Assembly: GCF_000725285.1 (NCBI RefSeq)
Contig: NZ_CP007161.1
Coordinates: 1,845,911-1,909,910 of the forward strand
Direction of reading: 5' to 3'
Source of the DNA: Virgibacillus sp. SK37
Lineage (GTDB): Bacteria > Bacillota > Bacilli > Bacillales > Amphibacillaceae
Length of the DNA: 64,000 nucleotides
Below the pieces are notes generated by a model. That model ran no database searches and was not told where the DNA came from. It saw nothing but the letters and a program-made list of their open reading frames with translations. The position numbers and the translations under genes were made by a program. Below are positions 1-6,838 of the stretch, one piece after another; positions within the stretch are counted from its first letter, which is position 1; each line of letters opens with the position of its first letter.

Positions 1-348
1 GATGATGAAGATGATGAGGATTACATCCTTTTTATTAACAACAAGGATTATTCTAAACTAGTTAAATCTTTATTTAACGTAGGTGGAGATGTTGCTAAGA
101 CAGCCATTACTAAAGCTGAAGTTTCTGAACTAGTTGGAGTGAAAGACATTGTTAAAACTAAGCGAGTGCCTCAAGGTACTTCTTACATTCAAAAACAAGG
201 TGCAGTAGAAATTGTCTATAAGAAGCGTCCTAATATTAATAAAGATGCTGACATTCTTGCACGTACTGTAGTTCTTGCTGGAAACCAATATTACACTGTT
301 AATCTATTCAATGATTCTGGTGTAGTTAAAGTTAAGAAAACTGTCTAA
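1..348 (+). CDS. Phage major capsid protein, C-terminal part (N4-gp56-like)
   Basis: Reading frame 1 is open from the first base to a TAA at 346-348, so this is the last 115 codons of a gene that begins outside the window. A GTG at 139 is inside the frame and is not the real start. The acidic opening (DDEDDEDY), then a segment ending ILARTVVLAGNQYYTVNLF and a short basic tail, resembles the C-terminus of major capsid proteins of the N4-gp56 family found in Gram-positive siphophages. It sits directly before connector and tail genes, where a major capsid gene is expected. The family name is from memory of the C-terminal pattern; another head protein is possible. Confidence 0.55.
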   Translation, partial: DDEDDEDYILFINNKDYSKLVKSLFNVGGDVAKTAITKAEVSELVGVKDIVKTKRVPQGTSYIQKQGAVEIVYKKRPNINKDADILARTVVLAGNQYYTVNLFNDSGVVKVKKTV

Positions 349-361
349 CATACATAATTAA

Positions 362-396
362 TGGAGGGGTTTATTCCCCTCTATCTTTATTTTTGG
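362..396 (+). terminator. Hairpin after the capsid gene
   Basis: A GAGGGG/CCCCTC stem with a 6-base loop lies 14 bases after the capsid stop and is followed by a T-rich but interrupted stretch. It may be a partial terminator that keeps capsid mRNA in excess over downstream genes. Confidence 0.45.
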
Positions 397-415
397 TTAG
401 AAAGGAGTTGTTTAA

Positions 416-577
416 ATGTTATTGAGGCGTAGACATAGAAAAAATAAAGTTCAAAAACCAAAAGAAGAAGTTAAAACACAGAAAAAAGAGACAAAGAGTA
501 AAAGTCCTAAAAAGTCGGATACTTCATCAACTAAAAAGAAGGTGAAGGGTAATGGTGGAACTAAGCAAAGCAAATAG
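416..577 (+). CDS. Small lysine-rich phage protein (53 aa)
   Basis: This is a 53-codon gene starting at ATG 416 behind an AAAGGAG ribosome binding site (401-407). The product is extremely basic (MLLRRRHRKNK at the start, then Lys/Ser/Thr-rich) and low in complexity, with no recognisable domain. It lies between the capsid and the first connector gene and overlaps the latter by 26 bases, which suggests translational coupling. Small basic proteins at this place in siphophage late operons are sometimes head decoration or DNA-contact proteins, but nothing in the sequence shows which, so function is unknown. Confidence 0.55.
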   Translation: MLLRRRHRKNKVQKPKEEVKTQKKETKSKSPKKSDTSSTKKKVKGNGGTKQSK

Positions 578-908
578 TTATTTAGAAAGTCATCTCTTTA
601 ATGAGAAATGGGTGGATAAAACTGATCCAGTTAAAGAATCTGCATTAAACACGGCAGAAAATATCCTTTTAAGCCATTTTAATTTTCGTGATGGTGCTGA
701 AATAACTGATAACTATTTCCATGCGGTATGTGAACAAGCTATTCATTTATTAAATTTTGCTCCTGAACGTTTTAAGTTACAGCAAGAAGGAGTCACTTAT
801 TATGCCGTGGATGGTATCACCTTCACTATGAAAAGTGGATTAATCTCACAAGTTGCTAAAGGGTTTCTGAAACCAATTATTAAATTACGTGTTGGTGAGG
901 CAAAATGA
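552..908 (+). CDS. Putative phage head-tail connector protein
   Basis: 118 aa, starting at ATG 552 inside the end of the small basic gene and overlapping the next gene by 4 bases (ATGA). It is predicted mostly helical in its first two thirds (residues ~5-75), with a short beta-rich end. By order (capsid, connector, head closure, gp10-like, tail tube) it matches the position of the gp6/gp15-type connector that docks on the portal ring. The assignment rests on synteny and size; I see no diagnostic motif. Confidence 0.5.
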   Translation: MVELSKANSYLESHLFNEKWVDKTDPVKESALNTAENILLSHFNFRDGAEITDNYFHAVCEQAIHLLNFAPERFKLQQEGVTYYAVDGITFTMKSGLISQVAKGFLKPIIKLRVGEAK

Positions 909-1216
909 TTAACGATTTATTGAATCAAGATTGCTTTATTATTAAAACAGTAAGAGATTCCTATGGTGACTATATTCAGGGTGATCCTATACATACAGAT
1001 TGTAGAACAAGTGAAAAATTTGAGAATGTCAAAAATAAAGCTGGTGAGGAAGTAGTATCCAGTTTGAGATTTTGGCTTCCTAAAGATGTTGACATAAATG
1101 AAAAAAATTTAACTGATACGCTAATCAGATACCACGATAAGGATTATTCCATTATTTCCATGCAAAATAGGATTGATTTAATGGGCGAAACGTTATTTAA
1201 GGTGGTGTATGTATAA
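905..1216 (+). CDS. Putative head closure / head-tail adaptor protein
   Basis: 103 aa, ATG overlapping the upstream stop by 4 bases. The sequence is beta-rich with a conserved-looking core (FWLPKDVDINEKNLTDTLIRYHDKDYSI), similar in size and layout to head-closure (stopper) proteins of siphophages such as SPP1 gp16. These cap the connector after DNA packaging and form the docking site for the tail. It ends immediately before the gp10-like gene. Called from position and fold type; moderate certainty. Confidence 0.5.
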   Translation: MINDLLNQDCFIIKTVRDSYGDYIQGDPIHTDCRTSEKFENVKNKAGEEVVSSLRFWLPKDVDINEKNLTDTLIRYHDKDYSIISMQNRIDLMGETLFKVVYV

Positions 1217-1576
1217 ATGGATTTCAAAGATTTAGCACTTGAGTTTTCCAAGGCATCTAGACATATGAAGGGTATTATGAAAAAAGGTGTTGATACTTCA
1301 ACAGAGGATTTACTATCACAATCTAAGAATCTTGCCCCACTTGATGAAGGTGGATTAAGGGAGAATGGTAGTACAACTCCAGCAAAAGTAAGTAGGCATG
1401 ATATCACTGGTGAAGTAGGCTATTCCAAGGAATATGCTTTGAGAATGCATGAGGATATGTATCAGCCTTCGACTCCCGGCACAGGTAGAAAATATCTTGA
1501 AAAACCAACTAAGGAAAATGAAGAAAAGTATGCAGATTACTTAGGAAGTTTAGTAGGGGATGCGTTTGATGAGTAA
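1217..1576 (+). CDS. HK97 gp10-like tail completion protein
   Basis: 119 aa, starting directly after the previous stop. It has the outline of the HK97-gp10 family: an N-terminal helix, the segment SKNLAPLDEGGLRENGSTTPA (compare the usual 'AP.dTG.Lr.S' motif), a beta strand EVGYSKEYALRMHEDM (usual 'v.yA.y.E.GT'), then GRKYLEKP near the C-terminus. Proteins of this family join tail tube and head during siphophage assembly. The motif match and the gene order agree. It overlaps the next gene by 8 bases. Confidence 0.65.
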   Translation: MDFKDLALEFSKASRHMKGIMKKGVDTSTEDLLSQSKNLAPLDEGGLRENGSTTPAKVSRHDITGEVGYSKEYALRMHEDMYQPSTPGTGRKYLEKPTKENEEKYADYLGSLVGDAFDE

Positions 1577-2069
1577 CTTAAGAATTCCAGTTGGTTTATG
1601 TGATATTACATATGATGGAAAGACATACTCAAATCTTGGAAGTGAAGCATTATTTGAGACAGATAAAAAGTATAAAAAAATGAATCATGGTCAACAGCAA
1701 ATTAAATATATGCTAGAAGAATATGTAGTTTCTTTAACTCTTTCTCTAAGTGAAGAAAATTATGAAACTTTAAAACTAGCAGATCAATCTCTAAAAGATT
1801 ACAGTGGTGGACTGTACGATAACCCTTCTAAAATAGATTACGATGGAAAAGAATTAATAATTCACCCTGTAGAATCAGGAAATGACAAAACTTATGATAT
1901 TGTTATCTTTAAAGCCATAGTTGACCCTGAAAATCCCATGATACGTACCTTTTCTAAGGGTGCTGACACAATAAATATTAGATTTTTAGGGCAGCCGAGC
2001 AAACAAATTGCAGGTAATACATTTAAATCATATTACTTTATTGGTGATCCTGTTAAGGCAGGTGTATAG
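1569..2069 (+). CDS. Tail tube-like protein A
   Basis: 166 aa from ATG 1569; GGGGA at 1555-1559 is a usable ribosome binding site, while an ATG at 1560 in the same frame has none. The product aligns along its whole length with the protein at 2469-2987: 'LRIPVGLCDIT' against 'LRLTIGMADIT', a shared 'EE(N/S)YE' segment, 'VIHP..' and 'YDIVIFKAI' against 'FDITLFKAI', and a similar end before 'YYFIGD' / 'YFRIGE'. These look like two copies of a major tail protein fold. One may build the tube; this one may be a minor tube, adaptor or terminator-side ring. Confidence 0.55.
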   Translation: MSNLRIPVGLCDITYDGKTYSNLGSEALFETDKKYKKMNHGQQQIKYMLEEYVVSLTLSLSEENYETLKLADQSLKDYSGGLYDNPSKIDYDGKELIIHPVESGNDKTYDIVIFKAIVDPENPMIRTFSKGADTINIRFLGQPSKQIAGNTFKSYYFIGDPVKAGV

Positions 2070-2070
2070 A

Positions 2071-2448
2071 TTGTTATTAGATGTGATTTCAAAGGAAGTT
2101 GAAGTAAATATTATTGATTTAGTAGATAATAAGAATCTCTTTAAGAACTATTATCCTGATAATCCAAATAATATTGTTTCAATAATTGATGGGGGTGGCT
2201 ATCCTCCAAATAGGTATTCTCCAATTAGAGAAAAGACAATTGAATTTAAAATCCGTTCTCAACGGTATCCGGATGGCGTTGAACTAGGTAACAAAATATT
2301 TAATTTATTTCACTCAAAAGAGAAGTATTCTTTGGGTGATTTTTTTATTACAGCAAGTTATGTGAGTAGTGAATTAACTTATTTATATGCAGATTCACAA
2401 AACAGAAAAGAATTCTCGCTGGAATTAGTTTTTCAGTATCAATATTAG
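2071..2448 (+). CDS. Putative tail terminator / minor capsid protein
   Basis: 125 aa if started at TTG 2071, preceded by GGCAGGTG at 2057-2064; the ATG further upstream at 2008 lies inside the previous gene and gives an implausible hydrophobic leader. The product has 'DGGGYPPNRYSPIREKTIEFKIR', then a short helix and beta strands ending in FSLELVFQYQY. This layout fits the Minor_capsid_3 / tail-terminator type proteins that stop tube growth at the head-proximal end. It sits between the two tube-like paralogues. Confidence 0.5.
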   Translation: MLLDVISKEVEVNIIDLVDNKNLFKNYYPDNPNNIVSIIDGGGYPPNRYSPIREKTIEFKIRSQRYPDGVELGNKIFNLFHSKEKYSLGDFFITASYVSSELTYLYADSQNRKEFSLELVFQYQY

Positions 2449-2468
2449 AAAAATAAGGAGTGTTTTAA

Positions 2469-2987
2469 ATGGCACAAGATTTAAGATTAACAATTGGTAT
2501 GGCAGATATTACAGTTGGTGGAGTAAAAGTACCTAATCAAGCAGATGCAGCAGTATTTGCAGCAGAGCCTAGAATGATTGAGGTGGATTTATATACTGCA
2601 CCAGTATATGACAGGTTGGTTGAAGGATGGGATGCTTCTGTAACTATTACAGTTGATGAAGAATCCTATGAAGCCTATAAAATGGCACTGGCAGGAGTTG
2701 AGGAACTTCAAAATACAGGAGAAACAGTTGGACTTCAGGATGGTGCAGGACTTAAAAGTTTACGTAAAACGGCTCAAGAAGTTGTTATTCACCCTGCCGA
2801 TTTACCAGCAGAAGATAAAAGCTTTGACATTACTTTGTTTAAGGCTATTCCTACAAGTTCATTAGAACGTTCATATGGAAAAGAGAAAACAAGTTATGAG
2901 ATTACTCTAACTGCATTACATAATACAGGTGATTATAAGAAAGCTGGCAATTACTTCCGTATTGGTGAAGATGCTCCAGCAGTTTAA
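2469..2987 (+). CDS. Tail tube protein B (major tail protein candidate)
   Basis: 172 aa with a strong AAGGAG ribosome binding site 12 bases before the ATG. It is beta-rich and immediately upstream of the tail chaperone pair, the normal place for the major tail (tube) protein of siphophages. It is paralogous to the protein at 1569-2069 (shared ITV/VGG start, central VVIHPADLP against LIIHPVESG, and LFKAIP). The strong ribosome binding site and position make this the better candidate for the abundant tube subunit. Confidence 0.6.
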   Translation: MAQDLRLTIGMADITVGGVKVPNQADAAVFAAEPRMIEVDLYTAPVYDRLVEGWDASVTITVDEESYEAYKMALAGVEELQNTGETVGLQDGAGLKSLRKTAQEVVIHPADLPAEDKSFDITLFKAIPTSSLERSYGKEKTSYEITLTALHNTGDYKKAGNYFRIGEDAPAV

Positions 2988-3003
2988 GGGGGAATAGATA
3001 CAT

Positions 3004-3375
3004 ATGGCAAAAAGTAAAAAAATTAAATTAAATGGTGAACAAGTAGAAATTAAAAAGATTCCAATTGGTAAGTTTTCTGAACTAATGTTGGCAATAGACA
3101 ATTTACCTTCTCTTGTTAGTGAGGCTATTTCTTTTGAGGAATTAGAAAACCTTAACAATGAGATTCTTCTTACTAAATTACCAACTTTACTTGCAAAGGC
3201 TCAAGATGACATTTTCAAACTTGTTTCTGTAGCAAGTGGTGTGGAAAATATTGAAGAATTGGATTTCGAAGAGTTCTTTGATGTTGTTACTACTGTGATT
3301 GAATTGAATAATATTCAAGCTATTGTGAGTAAAGTAAAAAACTTGGGAAAGGTTCTGAAGGCGAAAGTCAATTAA
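3004..3375 (+). CDS. Tail assembly chaperone, G-type
   Basis: 123 aa, GGGGGAA ribosome binding site upstream of ATG 3004. The protein is acidic and helical (NLPSLVSEAISFEELENL, GVENIEELDFEEFFDVVTTV), as in tail assembly chaperones that coat the tape measure protein during tail assembly. Near its 3' end are two slippery heptamers that allow some ribosomes to shift -1 into the frame that ends at 3710. The G/GT arrangement just before a tape measure gene is a hallmark of siphophages. Confidence 0.65.
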   Translation: MAKSKKIKLNGEQVEIKKIPIGKFSELMLAIDNLPSLVSEAISFEELENLNNEILLTKLPTLLAKAQDDIFKLVSVASGVENIEELDFEEFFDVVTTVIELNNIQAIVSKVKNLGKVLKAKVN

Positions 3376-3710
3376 ATTCAGAGCCACAACCTATAGAAGA
3401 AGTAATTCTAGAGTTTGAATTGAATGTAATCGATTTATATGCTTCTCAATATCATTGGACAAGGGAAAGAATCATGGAAGATGTGTATCTTGATGAGTAT
3501 TTTATTCAGCAAGATATTATAGAAAAGCGTAAACGTCAAGATTATGCGAAACAAGCTCAATTACATATTATACCTAATTTAGAGAAGAAGGCACTTGAGA
3601 AATTCTTTGAAGAATTAACCAAAGAGGATAAGCCAAATTTAGCAGGAAAGCATGTAAAAACTGACTTTGATGCTATTAAGAGGGCTAAGGAACAACTAAA
3701 TAATATGTGA
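3333..3710 (+). CDS. T extension of the tail chaperone (made by -1 frameshift as GT)
   Basis: The -1 frame is open from 3333 to the TGA at 3708-3710, but has no ribosome binding site or good start of its own; the first candidate start is a TTG at 3420. Shifting at 3345-3351 joins 116 G codons to 119 T codons, giving a GT fusion of about 235 aa. The T part holds NVIDLYASQYHWTRERIMED, a motif common in T domains of Gram-positive phages, followed by a basic helix. It should be annotated as a join (3004..3351, 3351..3710). Confidence 0.65.
   Translation, partial: SKKLGKGSEGESQLNSEPQPIEEVILEFELNVIDLYASQYHWTRERIMEDVYLDEYFIQQDIIEKRKRQDYAKQAQLHIIPNLEKKALEKFFEELTKEDKPNLAGKHVKTDFDAIKRAKEQLNNM
3336..3351 (+). 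promoter_or_regulatory. -1 ribosomal frameshift site (two slippery heptamers)
   Basis: In the G reading frame the mRNA reads A AAA AAC (3336-3342) and then G GGA AAG (3345-3351). Both fit the X XXY YYZ rule for -1 slippage, and the second is the heptamer used by phage lambda G/T. Both lead into the same open -1 frame. Confidence 0.7.
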
Positions 3711-3715
3711 TTTCA

Positions 3716-3757
3716 GGGAGATGTCCTCAAATGGATGTCTCCCTTTTTTTGTTTTTT
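3716..3757 (+). terminator. Intrinsic terminator between chaperone and tape measure genes
   Basis: An 11-pair stem, GGGAGATGTCC / GGATGTCTCCC with two G-U pairs, has a 6-base loop and is followed by TTTTTTTG then TTTTTT. It lies 6 bases after the T stop and would reduce read-through into the tape measure gene. Confidence 0.75.
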
Positions 3758-3779
3758 ATAGAAAAGGTAGGTGAGACTT

Positions 3780-6206
3780 ATGGGTAAACAATATTCAGTC
3801 GTTACCAAAATAACAGCCAATATTTCTGACTTTATGGCAAATATGAAAAAAGCAGAGGATAAAGCTCAAGGGTTGAATAAGAAAGTAAAAGATAGTCTTG
3901 ATAAAGTTGGTAATGGTTTTAAAAATACTGGAACTAACATGACTAAATATTTAACTGTCCCTTTAGCTGGTATTGGTGGGTTAATGATGAGGACAGGCAT
4001 AGACTTTGAGAAATCTATGTCAAATGTCCAAGCTATTTCTGGGGCTACTAGTGGAGATTTAGAAAAGTTAAAGAGTAAAGCAAGAGAAATGGGTAAGAAT
4101 ACATCAAAGTCTGCAAGTGAAGCAGCCGATGCATTGGGATATATGGCACTTGCAGGTTGGGATACAAATCAAATGATGGATGGTTTAGAACCAATATTAC
4201 GCTTGTCTGAAGCAGGTAATCTTGACCTTGCTAGGGCATCTGATTTAGTAACAGATAGCATGAGTGCATTGGGGATCGAGACAAAAGACTTGCCGGGCTA
4301 TTTAGATAAAGTTGCTCAAGCATCGAGAAATTCTAATACCGATGTAGATTCTTTAATGGAGGCATTTTTAATTTCAGGCGGTACGTTTAAAAACTTTAAT
4401 GTACCCATTGAGGAAGCTTCAGCCTTATTAGGAGTACTAGCAAATAGAGGTTTTAAAGGTGCAGAAGCTGGTACAGCAATGAATGCGATTATGACAAACC
4501 TTACTAGTGGTACAGGGGCAGCAGGAAAGGCACTTGAAGAATTAGGCATATCTGCATTTGACTCAGAAGGTAACTTCAAAGGCATGGAAACTGTCTTAAG
4601 GGAAGTTAAAGATAAAATGGCAGGTATGACTGATGAGCAAAAGGCTCAATACATAAGTATGATAGCTGGTAAAGAACATATGAAAACATTTAATGGTCTT
4701 ATGTCTGGCTTGGGTGATGAGTATCAGGGGTTAAAAGGTGATATAACTGATTCCGATGGTGCATTGAATGATATGGCTTCCACTATGCAGGATAATGCTC
4801 AAGGTAAAATAGAACAATTAAAATCAGCACTTGGTGAATTATCGATAGTTGTATCCGAGAAAATAATTCCCTATTTTACAAAAATAGTTGAAAAGGTAAC
4901 TGATGTAATAAATTGGTTTAGTGGTTTAGATGATGGTATTCAAAATACAATTTTAATCATAGCTGGAATAGTGGGAGTTATCGGGCCTGTATTAGTGGTA
5001 TTTGGAGCAATTGCAAGTGGAATTAGTGCAATTATAGGAGTAGTAACTACTCTAGCACCTTTATTTGGTGTACTAGTAGGAGCAATAGGCGCAATTTCAG
5101 CACCTGTCTTGATTGTTGTTGGAATTATAGCTGCACTTGTTGCAATTGGTGTTGCTCTCTGGAAAAATTGGGATACCGTAAAGGCTAAAGCGAAAGAAAT
5201 TTGGAGTTCAGTTACCAAAACTGTTTCAGAAATGGCAAGCAAAGTATCTAATAAGTTTAATGAAATGAAGGATAAGGCTATACAGAAGGTTACTGATTTA
5301 AAGAATAAAGCCGTAGAAGGATTTTCAAATTTGGGTAACGGTATCAAAAATAAGGCTATAGATGCAAAAAATAAGGTAGTTTCTACCGTTACGTCACTTA
5401 AAGATGGCTTTATCTCTAAAGTAAATTCGCTTAAAAGTTCAGTGGTTAATTCATTTGTTAATTTAGGAAACGGAATAAAGCAAAAGGTAAGCGATGCAAA
5501 AAATAAAGTAATTAGTTATGCAGAAAATTTGAGAGAAGGGTTTGTCTCTAAAGCAAATTCTTTAAAATCATCTGCTACAGATATTTTTAATTCTGTAAAA
5601 TCTGCTATAGTAAATCCAATAAATAAAGCAAGAGACTTGGTTAAATCAGCCATTGACAAAATAAAAGGCTTCTTTAGTGGTTTAAGTGGAAAACTTAAGT
5701 TTAAGATTCCTAAACCAAAACTTCCTCACTTTAGTATAAAAGGAAAACTTTCTTTAAAGCCGCCTAGTGTTCCATCTATCGGAATTAATTGGCATGCAAA
5801 AGGTGGAATATTTAATAAGCCAACTTTATTTAATACATCAAATGGCGTACATGGAGTTGGGGAAGCAGGAAGTGAAGCAATAATCCCTCTAAAGCCTTCT
5901 GTTTTAGGTCAAATTGGTAAAATGATTGCAAACACAATGGATCTTGATATGGGTAGTAGAATTAATAGTCTAATAAATAGCTTTGATCCAAGAAGTATTA
6001 TTTCAGCAATGCAATCTAATGAAAATCAACAAATGCAGAATAAAATGAATCAATCTGATAATGTAGTTGAGAAGAACATAACTATAAATCCTTCCTTTAC
6101 ATATAATATTGACGGAAATGCAGATGAACGTATGTTGCAAAAGAATGCAGATTATACTATAAATAAGCTTAGAAAAGAATTTGGCAATATAGGCGTTAAC
6201 ATTTAA
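3780..6206 (+). CDS. Phage tail tape measure protein
   Basis: 808 aa from ATG 3780, preceded by AGGTAGGTGA; a GTG 9 bases earlier is in frame but overlaps that site. Residues ~60-350 are a TP901-1-type tape measure core (FEKSMSNVQAISGAT, later GTFKNF and the GFKGAEAGTAMNAI block). A long hydrophobic block (~residues 385-470) can insert into the host membrane during DNA ejection. Then comes an amphipathic region with two tandem ~44-residue repeats beginning NLGNGIK, and a C-terminal 'GEAGSEAIIPL' motif typical of phage tape measures. Tail length should be about 120 nm if 0.15 nm per residue holds. The gene is the last of the structural operon here and is followed by a terminator. Confidence 0.9.
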   Translation: MGKQYSVVTKITANISDFMANMKKAEDKAQGLNKKVKDSLDKVGNGFKNTGTNMTKYLTVPLAGIGGLMMRTGIDFEKSMSNVQAISGATSGDLEKLKSKAREMGKNTSKSASEAADALGYMALAGWDTNQMMDGLEPILRLSEAGNLDLARASDLVTDSMSALGIETKDLPGYLDKVAQASRNSNTDVDSLMEAFLISGGTFKNFNVPIEEASALLGVLANRGFKGAEAGTAMNAIMTNLTSGTGAAGKALEELGISAFDSEGNFKGMETVLREVKDKMAGMTDEQKAQYISMIAGKEHMKTFNGLMSGLGDEYQGLKGDITDSDGALNDMASTMQDNAQGKIEQLKSALGELSIVVSEKIIPYFTKIVEKVTDVINWFSGLDDGIQNTILIIAGIVGVIGPVLVVFGAIASGISAIIGVVTTLAPLFGVLVGAIGAISAPVLIVVGIIAALVAIGVALWKNWDTVKAKAKEIWSSVTKTVSEMASKVSNKFNEMKDKAIQKVTDLKNKAVEGFSNLGNGIKNKAIDAKNKVVSTVTSLKDGFISKVNSLKSSVVNSFVNLGNGIKQKVSDAKNKVISYAENLREGFVSKANSLKSSATDIFNSVKSAIVNPINKARDLVKSAIDKIKGFFSGLSGKLKFKIPKPKLPHFSIKGKLSLKPPSVPSIGINWHAKGGIFNKPTLFNTSNGVHGVGEAGSEAIIPLKPSVLGQIGKMIANTMDLDMGSRINSLINSFDPRSIISAMQSNENQQMQNKMNQSDNVVEKNITINPSFTYNIDGNADERMLQKNADYTINKLRKEFGNIGVNI

Positions 6207-6210
6207 TATT

Positions 6211-6254
6211 AAGCACTCACTAGGTCAATTATGGCTTGGTGGGTGCTTTTTTTG
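6211..6254 (+). terminator. Terminator closing the phage structural operon
   Basis: A stem of AGCACTCACTA paired with TGGTGGGTGCT has a ~20-base loop and is followed by TTTTTTTG. It lies directly after the tape measure stop and overlaps the 3' end of the convergent nuclease gene. Confidence 0.75.
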
Positions 6255-6666
6255 TTTTTTCCACTTCTTCTTTAATACTTCTTATAACCTCTGGCAGATT
6301 TCTATGAATTTTACTGCCACTAAACCTCAAAACAGTCCATCCTCTTTCCCTCATATATTTATCTCTTTTTCTGTCATGTGCTTTTTGTTTAGCTGATGAA
6401 TGATATTTTTTTCCATCACACTCAACAGCAACTAATTGATGAGGAAAAGCAAGATCAATCCAATACTTACCTACTCTATATTGTGGGGTAGGGTATAAGC
6501 CATTGTTTAACAATCCTCTAAATACTCTTCTTTCAATTGGTGATTCACACTTACTTATTTCTGATTCATATGCACTTTTGGGAATAGGCATATTCCATAA
6601 CTGGATTATTCCGTGTATTAACCAGACAGTAAATGCAATTAATCCTAAAACTATAATGAATCCCAC
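6229..6666 (-). CDS. Membrane-anchored DUF559 / Vsr-like endonuclease domain protein
   Basis: About 145 aa. GTG at 6666 is preferred because AGGTGT lies 7 bases upstream on this strand; an in-frame ATG at 6681 has no ribosome binding site. The N-terminus is one transmembrane helix (GFIIVLGLIAFTVWLIHGII), followed by a DUF559 domain: 'CESPIERRVF', 'PQYRVGKYWIDLAFP', 'VAVECDGKKYH', then 'RDKYMRERGWTVLRFSGSKI'. The E...D...E-x-D pattern is that of PD-(D/E)XK nucleases related to Vsr. The gene lies convergent to the late operon beside the integrase, a common place for lysogenic cargo genes. Function unknown; anti-phage, DNA-entry or DNA-repair roles are guesses. Confidence 0.7.
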   Translation of the reverse strand: MGFIIVLGLIAFTVWLIHGIIQLWNMPIPKSAYESEISKCESPIERRVFRGLLNNGLYPTPQYRVGKYWIDLAFPHQLVAVECDGKKYHSSAKQKAHDRKRDKYMRERGWTVLRFSGSKIHRNLPEVIRSIKEEVEKTKKAPTKP

Positions 6667-6838
6667 TACAATACACCTCATTTACGTTTTAAGATGTATT
6701 TTAGCCTTCAATCTTTCTTTAAATACTAAGTATTGTAATATTTATTGTTTTTATAGGAATTTAATCCTAATCTTACTAATATATGCTATACTTGTTTTAA
6801 ATACGGACGAACTAAAGAAAAAGGAGACAAGTAAATTT

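Noticed and set aside
139-348. Complete 69-aa gene starting at GTG 139
   Set aside because: The same frame is open from base 1 without a stop and has no ribosome binding site before 139; it is the end of a larger capsid gene.
5300-5620. CRISPR-like array
   Set aside because: The repeats are codon-level repeats in the tape measure gene, with no constant-length repeat and spacer pattern; no CRISPR array or tRNA gene was seen in the window.
6503-6838. N-terminal extension of the integrase by 112 residues
   Set aside because: Upstream frame is antisense to the nuclease gene; ATG 6839 has a good AAGGAG site and starts the resolvase fold correctly.
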